Shown here: in pieces, positions 6,561 through 12,310 of the stretch
Layout of the letters: each line of letters begins with the position of its first letter
Position numbering within the stretch: position 1 is the first letter of the stretch
NCBI GenBank assembly: GCA_025455245.1
Contig: JALOMX010000020.1
Location: forward strand, 1 to 12,310
DNA length: 12,310 bases
Reading direction: 5' to 3'
DNA from: Chitinophagaceae bacterium
GTDB taxonomy: Bacteria > Bacteroidota > Bacteroidia > Chitinophagales > Chitinophagaceae
Made by a program: the position numbers and the translations under genes
Notes under the pieces: model-generated
Database searches by the model: none
The model's input: the letters and a program-made list of their open reading frames with translations, nothing else
What the model was told of the DNA's origin: nothing

Positions 6561-6977
6561 TCAGAATTTCAGGTTTTCCTGTTGCTGGAGTTCCAAAATC
6601 CAGGTCTTATCAAAACTCAGTTTCTTCCACAGGGGCATTTTGGGGTTCAATATCCGCCAGATAGGGGCGAGTTGGTTAATGGGGTCGCCGGCCTCCTTCC
6701 TTTCATTGGTAAACTCTGAAAGAATTCTCAGGAAAATACCTGTAGTTAAAGGACAGGTACCGTCTGCATGGTTGTCAGCGGCGAGGTCTGCCCGCATTTG
6801 TTTAAGGTCAACTTTTTGGCCATGTTCGGATTGCTTCAGGTAGGCTTCTATCAATTTCGGTGTAGGAATTAGCATTTTGGAATGCTCTTTCAGATCGGCA
6901 AATGCGTGTTCAAGATTTTTAACCTCCGGCTTTGAAGGTTTCTCCATTTTAGTGCCCCATGATTTTAAAGTTTTCAT
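6561..6977 (-). CDS. MGMT/Atl1-like small protein
   Basis: As called here the protein has 138 residues. The core (after the lead-in PTPKLIEAYLK) is KVDLKQMRADLAADNHADGTCPLTTGIFLRIL and later APIWRILNP. This recalls a Bacteroidota group annotated as MGMT-family or alkyltransferase-like, in which a CPxTTGIF segment is followed by a PYWRTL-like motif. That assignment rests on remembered family patterns. The PCHR alkyl-acceptor motif of true O6-alkylguanine transferases is not seen, so repair by alkyl transfer is not claimed. An in-frame ATG at 7010 would add 11 residues. The ATG at 6977 is preferred because a perfect TACCTTTG promoter element lies at 6995-7002, inside that extension. It lies upstream of rpsF on the same strand and divergent from tRNA-Ser. 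Confidence 0.65.
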   Translation of the reverse strand: MKTLKSWGTKMEKPSKPEVKNLEHAFADLKEHSKMLIPTPKLIEAYLKQSEHGQKVDLKQMRADLAADNHADGTCPLTTGIFLRILSEFTNERKEAGDPINQLAPIWRILNPKMPLWKKLSFDKTWILELQQQENLKF

Positions 6978-6994
6978 GAACCCCGGTTTTTTAT

Positions 6995-7002
6995 CAAAGG
7001 TA
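6995..7002 (-). promoter_or_regulatory. -7 promoter element of the MGMT-like gene
   Basis: The minus strand reads TACCTTTG, matching TAnnTTTG exactly. It lies 17 bases upstream of the ATG at 6977 and inside the longer reading frame from 7010, which argues for the shorter protein and a leader of about 10 bases. Confidence 0.55.
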
Positions 7003-7052
7003 CCTGCCAATAAAACTCCCCGGAATAATTAGGCATGATTTTTTAAATAACT

Positions 7053-7060
7053 GATATTTG
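7053..7060 (+). promoter_or_regulatory. -7 promoter element of tRNA-Ser and the downstream operon
   Basis: GATATTTG differs from TAnnTTTG only at the first base and is followed by CACC. The 13-mer TGATATTTGCACC (7052-7064) recurs exactly upstream of def (10065-10077). It ends 5 bases before the tRNA, so the transcript would begin almost at the mature 5' end. Confidence 0.5.
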
Positions 7061-7069
7061 CACCCTTAC

Positions 7070-7156
7070 GGAGAGATGCCAGAGCGGTTGAATGGGGCGG
7101 TCTCGAAAACCGTTGTACGGGCAACTGTACCCAGGGTTCGAATCCCTGTCTCTCCG
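7070..7156 (+). tRNA. tRNA-Ser (anticodon CGA), CCA not encoded
   Basis: The acceptor stem GGAGAGA (7070-7076) pairs with TCTCTCC (7149-7155). The anticodon stem GCGGT/ACCGT encloses CTCGAAA with anticodon CGA at 7104-7106. The long variable arm (around TGTACGGGCAACTGTAC) is typical of serine tRNAs. The T arm is AGGG-TTCGAAT-CCCT. The discriminator is G (7156), as for serine, and CTT follows, so CCA must be added by nucleotidyltransferase. The next gene starts 24 bases later with no terminator between, suggesting a shared transcript. Confidence 0.96.
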
Positions 7157-7180
7157 CTTTTTCTCCAATAAAACTAATAC

Positions 7181-8146
7181 ATGCATTCTTTTCAAGAGCT
7201 ATCCATTGCCTTTGCCAACTATTTTGGAACAGACCATTTTCCCCAAACACCCGGTTCCCTTTATGATCCGAACAGGTATTTTTTACAATTGGGGGGTAAA
7301 AGGATCCGGCCAATCCTTGTTTTAATGGGTAATGAACTGTTTGATGACATAAAAACGGATGCGTGGCCGGTTGCCAATGCTATCGAGTTATTCCACAATT
7401 TCACCCTCATTCACGACGATATTATGGACGCCGCACCCTTGCGAAGGGGGATGCCCACCGTACATGAAAAATATGGAACCCATACCGCCCTGCTTGCAGG
7501 GGATGTGATGCTTGTAAAAGCTTATGAATATTTGAACCAGGTTGATAAAGAAATCGCATCGCGCATTATTAAATGGTTTAATACAACAGCTACGCAGGTT
7601 TGTGAGGGACAGCAACTTGATATGGACTTCGAAAAAAGGGATGATGTAGCGCTTGAAGAATATATCCATATGATAGCGCTAAAGACCTCTGTGCTGTTGG
7701 CCGGTGCACTGCGAATGGGGGCCATCATCGGAGGGGCCGGCAAAAGGAATGCCGACCATTTATACGAATTTGGCAAAAACCTTGGCATCGCCTTTCAAAT
7801 TCAGGATGATTACCTCGATGCTTTTGGCGATCCTGAAAAATTTGGAAAACAGGTGGGTGGTGACATCATTTCCAATAAAAAAACCTTTTTGCTGATCAAT
7901 GCATTATCCAACGGCAATTCGGAGCAGGTGTCAGCTATAAAGAGCCTTTTGGAGAAGCAGGCACCGGATAAGGTTGAAAAAATGCTCGGGCTTTACAGGC
8001 AGACAGGGGCCGATACCCTGACCCGGAATCTGCAAAAGGAATTTTTTGATAAGGCCATGTTTCACCTTGAGGAAATAGCCGTGGTTTCTTCAAGGAAAAA
8101 ACCTTTAATGGAACTTGCTGAATTTTTGATTGCCCGCGATTATTGA
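7181..8146 (+). CDS. Polyprenyl diphosphate synthase (trans-isoprenyl, short to medium chain)
   Basis: A 321-residue all-alpha prenyl synthase that extends an allylic diphosphate with isopentenyl diphosphate. It has GGKRIRP (38-44, IPP binding), the first Asp-rich motif DDIMD (79-83) followed by LRRGMPTVH, and the second motif DDYLD (209-213). The first motif has no two-residue insertion, and Phe74 lies five residues before it, a pattern seen in farnesyl and type I geranylgeranyl synthases. Product length cannot be fixed from this. The ATG at 7181 begins 24 bases after tRNA-Ser, with no Shine-Dalgarno. An rRNA/tRNA methyltransferase gene follows after 4 bases, and a UbiA-type prenyltransferase after that, consistent with supplying a quinone side chain. 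Confidence 0.92.
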   Translation: MHSFQELSIAFANYFGTDHFPQTPGSLYDPNRYFLQLGGKRIRPILVLMGNELFDDIKTDAWPVANAIELFHNFTLIHDDIMDAAPLRRGMPTVHEKYGTHTALLAGDVMLVKAYEYLNQVDKEIASRIIKWFNTTATQVCEGQQLDMDFEKRDDVALEEYIHMIALKTSVLLAGALRMGAIIGGAGKRNADHLYEFGKNLGIAFQIQDDYLDAFGDPEKFGKQVGGDIISNKKTFLLINALSNGNSEQVSAIKSLLEKQAPDKVEKMLGLYRQTGADTLTRNLQKEFFDKAMFHLEEIAVVSSRKKPLMELAEFLIARDY

Positions 8147-8150
8147 TGAT

Positions 8151-8711
8151 ATGCGAAAATTAACGATGGAAGAACTGTCGCGAAAGACAGTGGAGGATTT
8201 TAAATCCAGCAGGAAGATACCTGTTTCCGTTGTGTTGGATAATGTGCGGAGTATGCACAATGTGGGGAGTATTTTCCGTACTGCCGATGCCTTTTTGGTT
8301 GAAAAAATCTGCCTGTGCGGTTATACTCCGCAGCCTCCGCACCGTGACATACATAAAACGGCTTTAGGTGCTACCGAAACAGTGGCATGGGAATATTTTT
8401 CATCGACCATTGCCTGTATAGAGCAATTAAAAAATGAAGGTTATGGCCTCTGGGCCGTTGAGCAGGCGGAAGGGGGAATGATGCTTGATACATTATATGC
8501 CGAAAACCTTTCCGGTAAAATTGCTGTTGTGTTTGGCAATGAAGTAGAAGGTGTGCAGGACGAGGTATTGGCCTTGTGCGATGGAGCCATCGAAATTCCG
8601 CAGTATGGTACCAAGCACTCGCTGAATGTGAGTGTGGCGGCCGGAATAGTGTTGTATAAAACGGCTGAACTATTTCAAAACAAAAAGGTTAATAGCAAGT
8701 GCCTTCCATAA
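8151..8711 (+). CDS. TrmH/SpoU-family RNA 2'-O-ribose methyltransferase
   Basis: A 186-residue SPOUT-class methyltransferase that would methylate a ribose 2'-OH in tRNA or rRNA using S-adenosylmethionine. All three SpoU motifs are visible: motif 1 NVGSIFRTADAF (37-48, with Asn37 and Arg43), motif 2 VVFGNEVEGVQDEVL (126-140), and motif 3 EIPQYGTKHSLNVSVAAGIVLY (148-169, with Ser157, Asn159). They form the trefoil-knot cofactor site. Only the catalytic domain is present, without an N-terminal substrate-binding domain, so the RNA target is unknown. The ATG at 8151, 4 bases after the upstream stop, gives the expected MRKLTMEEL start; a TTG at 8130 is less likely. The 3' end overlaps the next gene by 13 bases, indicating a tight operon. 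Confidence 0.9.
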   Translation: MRKLTMEELSRKTVEDFKSSRKIPVSVVLDNVRSMHNVGSIFRTADAFLVEKICLCGYTPQPPHRDIHKTALGATETVAWEYFSSTIACIEQLKNEGYGLWAVEQAEGGMMLDTLYAENLSGKIAVVFGNEVEGVQDEVLALCDGAIEIPQYGTKHSLNVSVAAGIVLYKTAELFQNKKVNSKCLP

Positions 8712-9622
8712 AAAATTATCTTTCACTCATCAAATTCTCGCATACCATCTTCGCCATGCCATTTGCGTTGATCGGTTTTTTTGTGGGGGTGATGAGCCTG
8801 CAGCAAATTCCTCAGGCCCCTTTTGAACCTGCTTCTTTTGACAGTGCCGGCCAGAAGCTGGCGGCATTCTTCCGCTACCAATGGCACCTTTTTGCCCTGG
8901 TGTTATTGTGTATGGTTACGGCACGCAGTGCTGCCATGGCTTTCAACCGTTACCTCGACCGGCATTTCGACGCGCAAAACCCGCGCACGGCCATCCGTGA
9001 AATTCCGGCCGGCATTATCCATGCCAACAGCGCCCTCTGGTTCACCATTGTGAATTGCATCCTCTTTGTGGTAGCCACCGGATTTATCAACCCGCTGTGC
9101 TTCTTCCTGAGCCCGGTGGCCTTGTTCGTCATCCTTTTTTACAGCTATACCAAGCGATTTACCGCCCTTTGCCACCTGGTGCTGGGTCTGGGCCTGAGCC
9201 TCGCACCCATCGGCGCTTACCTGGCCGTGACCGGACAGTTTGCGGTGCTGCCCATCCTTTTTTCATTCGCGGTGCTGTTCTGGGTAAGCGGATTTGATAT
9301 CATTTTCGCCCTGCAGGATGAGGCGTTCGACCGCAGCCAGGGCCTTAAGAGTATCCCGGCTGCCCTGGGTACTGCCAAAGCCCTTCGTGTGAGTGAAGTA
9401 CTGCATGTGTTGAGCGCAGCATGCGTGATAGCCGCCGGCTTTTACGGGCATTTTGGCTGGCTGTACTGGGCTGGCGCAGCCGGCTTTTGCGGCATGCTGG
9501 TGTACCAGCACAGTATTGTAAAACCCACCGATCTCAGCCGGGTAAACATTGCCTTCATGACAGCCAATGGCGTTGCCAGCGTAATCTTTGCCGTGTTTGT
9601 GCTGGCGGATCTCTTTGTGTAA
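8699..9622 (+). CDS. UbiA-family prenyltransferase, MqnP-like
   Basis: A 307-residue integral membrane protein with about eight or nine hydrophobic helices. UbiA enzymes attach a polyprenyl chain to an aromatic ring. The first Asp-rich motif is NRYLDRHFD (83-91) with NPRT following, and the second is DIIFALQDEAFD (200-211). The RTAIREIPAG segment resembles the UbiA-like prenyltransferase proposed as MqnP in the futalosine route to menaquinone. As Bacteroidota respire with menaquinone, that role is more likely than ubiquinone synthesis, but it is inferred. The start is a GTG at 8699 overlapping the end of the methyltransferase gene; MPSIKNYLSLIKFSHTIFAMP is a normal family N-terminus. An upstream prenyl synthase could provide the donor. 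Base composition rises to about 60% GC within this gene. Confidence 0.85.
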   Translation: MPSIKNYLSLIKFSHTIFAMPFALIGFFVGVMSLQQIPQAPFEPASFDSAGQKLAAFFRYQWHLFALVLLCMVTARSAAMAFNRYLDRHFDAQNPRTAIREIPAGIIHANSALWFTIVNCILFVVATGFINPLCFFLSPVALFVILFYSYTKRFTALCHLVLGLGLSLAPIGAYLAVTGQFAVLPILFSFAVLFWVSGFDIIFALQDEAFDRSQGLKSIPAALGTAKALRVSEVLHVLSAACVIAAGFYGHFGWLYWAGAAGFCGMLVYQHSIVKPTDLSRVNIAFMTANGVASVIFAVFVLADLFV

Positions 9623-9642
9623 CCTGCATTTCAATACGCACT

Positions 9643-10053
9643 ATGGCCAGGATTATGGCACTCGATTACGGAAAAAAGCGCACCGGTATTGCCGTTACAG
9701 ACCCCCTGCAGATCATTGCCAGTGGTCTCACCACGGTAGACAGCCACCAACTGCGACCCTGGCTGAAGGACTATTTCAGCCGGGAACCCGTGGAAAGGGT
9801 GATCATAGGCATGCCGGTAGCCCTGGACGGCACTGACACCGACGCTACCAAACCGGTGAAGGACTTCATCCGGCTGTTCCGGAAAGACCATCCGGCCATT
9901 CCCCTGGAAACAGTAGATGAACGCTATACCAGCAAAATGGCTGTGCAGGCGCTCATCGACAGTGGCGTGAAGAAAAAAGACCGCCGACAGAAGGGATTGG
10001 TGGATGAAATGGCCGCCGCCATCATGCTGCAGGAGTATTTACAATCACGTTAA
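9643..10053 (+). CDS. ruvX: Putative Holliday junction resolvase / pre-16S rRNA nuclease RuvX (YqgF)
   Basis: A 136-residue protein with the RNase H-like fold of the YqgF family. It shows the first acidic strand MALDYGKKRTGIAVTD (5-20, Asp8), IIGMPVALDG (54-63), VDERYTSKMA (91-100, Glu93) and a C-terminal VDEMAAAIMLQEYL (120-133, Asp121), which together supply the metal-binding acidic residues. In E. coli YqgF acts in maturation of the 16S rRNA 5' end; a Holliday-junction role has also been proposed. The frame is open further upstream, but that part overlaps mqnP in another frame. The ATG at 9643, 20 bases after the mqnP stop, gives the conserved N-terminus. It is probably the last gene of the tRNA-Ser/prenyl synthase transcript. 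Confidence 0.92.
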   Translation: MARIMALDYGKKRTGIAVTDPLQIIASGLTTVDSHQLRPWLKDYFSREPVERVIIGMPVALDGTDTDATKPVKDFIRLFRKDHPAIPLETVDERYTSKMAVQALIDSGVKKKDRRQKGLVDEMAAAIMLQEYLQSR

Positions 10054-10065
10054 GGCCCAGTTCTT

Positions 10066-10073
10066 GATATTTG
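10066..10073 (+). promoter_or_regulatory. -7 promoter element of def
   Basis: GATATTTG followed by CACC is identical to the sequence before tRNA-Ser (13 of 13 bases, TGATATTTGCACC). It ends 16 bases before the GTG start of def, so the leader should be about 10 bases or shorter. Confidence 0.55.
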
Positions 10074-10089
10074 CACCAAAATTGACTTT

Positions 10090-10668
10090 GTGACACTTCC
10101 CATTGTAGCCTACGGTTCCCCCATACTGCGTAATGTAGCCAGCGACATCACCCCGGAATATCCCCAATTGAAGCAGTTGATTGCCGACATGTGGGAAACC
10201 ATGTATGCCAGCAATGGGGTAGGCCTTGCTGCACCGCAGATCAACCGGAGCATCCGCCTGTTTATGGTAGACAGCCTGCAGATCATTGAGCATATGGATG
10301 CGGAAGAACGGGAAGAATTTGCCGGCGATGAGGGTATCAAAGAAACCTTCATCAACGCCCGCATCCTCAGCTATGATGGCGATGAATGGCCCTACAATGA
10401 AGGTTGCCTCTCCATTCCCAAGGTGCGGGAAGATGTGTACCGGCCGGAGACCATCACTATTGCCTACCTCAACGAAAACTTTGAACCCCAGCATAAAACC
10501 TTCGGTGGCATTACTGCACGCGTCATTCAGCATGAATACGACCATATTGAAGGCAAGTTGTTCATTGATTACCTCTCTCCCCTCAAGCGGAAACTGCTCA
10601 AGGGCAAGCTGCTGGATATCTCCAAGGGCAAGATCCGGATGGATTACCGGATGACCTATCCCAAGTGA
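10090..10668 (+). CDS. def: Peptide deformylase
   Basis: A 192-residue metalloenzyme that removes the formyl group from the N-terminal methionine of new proteins. All three family motifs are intact: GVGLAAPQ (43-50), EGCLSIP (104-110, metal ligand Cys106) and HEYDH (148-152, two His ligands and the catalytic Glu149). A stretch around 63-85 rich in acidic residues (MDAEEREEF) is an insertion relative to E. coli Def. The GTG start at 10090 gives the conserved N-terminus TLPIVAYGSPILR; no earlier in-frame start is better. A promoter-like element lies just upstream, so it may be transcribed apart from ruvX as well as with it. A repeat-rich region follows. Confidence 0.96.
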   Translation: MTLPIVAYGSPILRNVASDITPEYPQLKQLIADMWETMYASNGVGLAAPQINRSIRLFMVDSLQIIEHMDAEEREEFAGDEGIKETFINARILSYDGDEWPYNEGCLSIPKVREDVYRPETITIAYLNENFEPQHKTFGGITARVIQHEYDHIEGKLFIDYLSPLKRKLLKGKLLDISKGKIRMDYRMTYPK

Positions 10669-10690
10669 GGCATTTACCCACTCGACCAGC

Positions 10691-10890
10691 CGACTGATGG
10701 CCCACCCGTCAGACCGCTCCCGGGAGGTCAGCACGGGTATTACGAAAACATACATGCTTCCCATGTCTAGCCGTCTGACGGCATGGAGCCGTACTGACGG
10801 CACACCCGTCAGACCGCTCCCGGGAGGTCAGCACGGGTATTACAAAAACATACAAGCTTCCCACGCCTGGCCGTACTGACGGCCCTTCTT
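10691..10890. repeat. Two tandem copies of a 100-bp palindrome-rich repeat
   Basis: The sequence at 10691-10790 recurs with a period of exactly 100 bases. A 41-base core (10703-10743 and 10803-10843) is identical, and similarity extends to about 80 bases per unit. Each core has the palindrome CTCCCGGGAG inside GACC...GGTC arms and outer CCCGT/ACGGG. The 7-mer CCGTCAG occurs at 10706 and 10806, and its complement CTGACGG at 10775, 10794 and 10876. CTGACGG-cacac-CCGTCAG (10794-10812) forms a perfect 7-bp hairpin. The block fills most of the 280 bases between the convergent genes def and rluD and has no credible coding sequence. It looks like a REP/BIME-type extragenic repeat. Confidence 0.88.
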
Positions 10891-10896
10891 TCTTTG
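10869..10896 (+). terminator. Possible terminator of def at the edge of the repeat
   Basis: GGCCGT (10869-10874) and ACGGCC (10879-10884) form a perfect 6-bp stem with a 4-base loop, followed by a T-rich but interrupted tail (CTTCTTTCTTTG). It is part of the palindromic repeat block, so a terminator role is plausible but weak. Confidence 0.4.
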
Positions 10897-10948
10897 TCTG
10901 GCACCTTCTATGCGGACCAATAATCAGCGCAGGCTTTTCATTTGATCA

Positions 10949-12010
10949 CTACTCATCAATCCTTCCCTTGGCCTGGTAATACCTGCGCCATTTGTCAATC
11001 ACCGCCGTCATATCGGGGGGCAGGGGCTGCTCAAAATACATGCGCTGGTTGGTAACGGGGTGCACAAATCCGAGCGTTTTGGCGTGCAGTGCCTGGCGCG
11101 GGCAAAGGGCAAAGCAGTTATCTACAAACTGCTTGTATTTGGTGTATATGGTGCCTTTCAGAATGCGGTCGCCGCCATAATGGTCGTCAGCAAAAAGCGT
11201 ATGGCCAATATGCTTCATGTGCACGCGTATCTGGTGGGTGCGCCCCGTTTCCAATACGCATTCCACCAGGGTTACATAGTGAAAGCGTTCCAGCACCCGG
11301 TAATGGGTGATGGCATGCTTGCCGTGTTCGCCTTCCGGAAAAGCTTCAAACTGCTTACGGTAACGCGGGCTGCGTCCCACATGCGCTTCAATGGTGCCCT
11401 CATCCTGCTCTACATCGCCCCATACCAGGGCTACATATTTCCGTTCAATGGTATGGTTGAAGAACTGTTTGGCCAGGTGTTGCAGGGCCCGGTCCGTTTT
11501 GGCCATCAGCAACAGGCCGCTGGTGTTTTTGTCTATGCGGTGCACCAGGCCAAAGCGGGGTAAGTTAAACTCGGTGAGCTCGGGATTCTGCTGCAGCAGG
11601 TAATGGGCCACCCCGTTCACCAGCGTACCCGTAGGATTGCCGCTGCCCGGGTGTACCACCAGTCCGGCGGGCTTGTTCACCAACAGTACATCGGCATCCT
11701 CAAACACAATGTCCAGCGGCATGGGCTCCGGAATAATATCGGTACTATCCGGATGCTCTTCGCTGAACACAATAATTTCATGGCCAGCCTTTACTTTGAA
11801 ATTGGGCTTCACGGCCTGGCCATCCACCGTTATGAGCCCGGCATGCAACGCCTGCTGGATCTTGTTGCGCGTGGCGCCTTCAATCCGGTTCATCAGGAAC
11901 TTGTCGATACGCAAGGGTTCCTGCCCTTTATCGGCCTTGATGACGAGGCGTTTATACAACTCGTCGGATTCATTGTTTTCGTCGGGCAGGATCAGTTCCT
12001 CTTCGGGCAT
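10949..12010 (-). CDS. RluA/RluD-family rRNA pseudouridine synthase
   Basis: A 353-residue enzyme that isomerises uridines in rRNA. An acidic N-terminal tail (PEEELILPDENNESDE) precedes an S4 RNA-binding domain (about 33-80, RIDKFLMNRIEG... GLITVDGQAVKPNFKVKAG). The catalytic domain has VNKPAGLVVHPG (111-122), the signature HRIDKNTSGLLLMAK (157-171) with catalytic Asp160, and ETGRTHQIRVHMKHIGH (254-270). The layout matches RluD, which modifies helix 69 of 23S rRNA, but RluC-type specificity cannot be excluded. The frame is open to an ATG at 12085. The ATG at 12010 is preferred because the longer form would overlap the divergent lipB start and adds no conserved residues. The 60-base gap to lipB must hold both promoters. 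Confidence 0.92.
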   Translation of the reverse strand: MPEEELILPDENNESDELYKRLVIKADKGQEPLRIDKFLMNRIEGATRNKIQQALHAGLITVDGQAVKPNFKVKAGHEIIVFSEEHPDSTDIIPEPMPLDIVFEDADVLLVNKPAGLVVHPGSGNPTGTLVNGVAHYLLQQNPELTEFNLPRFGLVHRIDKNTSGLLLMAKTDRALQHLAKQFFNHTIERKYVALVWGDVEQDEGTIEAHVGRSPRYRKQFEAFPEGEHGKHAITHYRVLERFHYVTLVECVLETGRTHQIRVHMKHIGHTLFADDHYGGDRILKGTIYTKYKQFVDNCFALCPRQALHAKTLGFVHPVTNQRMYFEQPLPPDMTAVIDKWRRYYQAKGRIDE

Positions 12011-12054
12011 TGCGTGCAATATTGGTTTGCAGGAACCACAACGGTGCGGTTCCC

Positions 12055-12062
12055 TATTTTCG
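12055..12062 (+). promoter_or_regulatory. Possible -7 promoter element of lipB
   Basis: TATTTTCG has one mismatch to TAnnTTTG and ends 8 bases before the lipB ATG, implying a very short leader. This is weaker than the other elements listed. Confidence 0.3.
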
Positions 12063-12070
12063 CAAAGTAA

Positions 12071-12310
12071 ATGACTAGCCAACAAATAGTACGGTGGAAA
12101 GATCTGGGCCTGCAGCGGTACAAGCCGGTGTGGGACTACCAGGAGCAGCTGCTGCAGGAGGCCACGGATATCAAGCGGGCAGAATTTGAGCTACCGGCGG
12201 CCACCCGTAGTACGCATCATTACCTCTTGCTGGTGGAACATCCGCCAGTGATAACCGTAGGCCGAAGCGGCAACGAACATGACGTGAAATTGCGGGAAGA
12301 AATGCTCCTG
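12071..12310 (+). CDS. lipB: Octanoyl-[acyl carrier protein]:protein octanoyltransferase, 5' part
   Basis: The frame from the ATG at 12071 stays open to the window end, giving 80 codons. The segment LLLVEHPPVITVGRSGNEH (52-70) is the LipB signature (EHPPV followed by TxGRSG), preceded by an N-terminus of usual form (VRWKDLGLQRYKPVWDYQEQ). LipB moves octanoyl groups from acyl carrier protein to the lipoyl domains of enzymes such as pyruvate dehydrogenase; LipA then inserts sulphur. The catalytic Lys and Cys lie further downstream and are not in the window. It is divergent from the pseudouridine synthase gene, with a 60-base gap. Confidence 0.92.
   Translation, partial: MTSQQIVRWKDLGLQRYKPVWDYQEQLLQEATDIKRAEFELPAATRSTHHYLLLVEHPPVITVGRSGNEHDVKLREEMLL

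Noticed and set aside
9421..9642. 74-codon N-terminal extension of ruvX
   Set aside because: It overlaps the end of mqnP in another frame and adds no YqgF-like residues. The ATG at 9643 gives the conserved N-terminus.
10045..10803. 252-codon minus-strand open frame opposite def
   Set aside because: It lies antisense to the complete peptide deformylase gene with all its motifs and runs into the repeat block. It is a shadow frame of GC-rich coding sequence.
10697..10879. 60-codon plus-strand open frame in the repeat block
   Set aside because: Its two halves encode the same peptide because of the 100-bp repeat, and it has no upstream initiation signal. It is repeat-derived, not a gene.
10691..10890. 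CRISPR array at the 100-bp repeats
   Set aside because: Only two units are present, similarity covers about 80 of 100 bases rather than a short repeat with unique spacers, and no cas gene is nearby.
12011..12085. 25-codon N-terminal extension of the pseudouridine synthase
   Set aside because: It overlaps the divergent lipB start, would consume the shared promoter region and is rich in Cys/His without a recognisable domain.

Overview
The window looks like a chromosomal segment of a Bacteroidota bacterium, plausibly Chitinophagales/Chitinophagaceae. Three things support this. The proteins read as Bacteroidota-type housekeeping proteins. Most genes lack a clear Shine-Dalgarno sequence. Several genes and both tRNAs are preceded by matches to the Bacteroidota -7 promoter element TAnnTTTG. 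No defence system, transposase, prophage or CRISPR array is visible. The content is core metabolism and translation, and the unusual material sits in the intergenic regions and at the left edge.

Layout. Bases 1-~135 are high-GC coding-like sequence that does not fit the Kup protein it runs into, so this is a probable chimeric junction. Then come the C-terminal part of a Kup potassium transporter (to 912), an alpha/beta hydrolase (991-1821) and a class I aminotransferase (1900-3093), all on +. The aminotransferase overlaps tail-to-tail with dapF (3085-3864, -), which follows a uridine-phosphorylase-like gene (3957-4832, -). A tRNA-Cys (+) and two back-to-back terminators separate these from the ribosomal operon rpsF-rpsR-rplI (6438-5176, -). 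That operon has a structured leader, and an inverted heptad-repeat element lies between rpsR and rplI. An MGMT/Atl1-like protein follows on - (6977-6561).

From 7070 a + strand run begins: tRNA-Ser(CGA), polyprenyl diphosphate synthase, TrmH-family RNA methyltransferase, UbiA-type prenyltransferase (MqnP-like), ruvX and def. The prenyl synthase and the UbiA-type enzyme together suggest quinone (menaquinone, possibly futalosine-route) side-chain synthesis and attachment. The def gene seems to have its own promoter. A GC-rich intergenic region with a 100-bp-period repeat follows, then an RluD-like pseudouridine synthase (12010-10949, -) and, divergently, the 5' part of lipB (12071 to the window end).

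GC content rises from roughly 40% on the left to well over 50% on the right (mqnP through lipB). No new multi-gene system can be supported. The best leads are the heptad hairpin in the ribosomal operon, the 100-bp palindromic repeat, the rpsF leader and the promoter elements placed almost against start codons.
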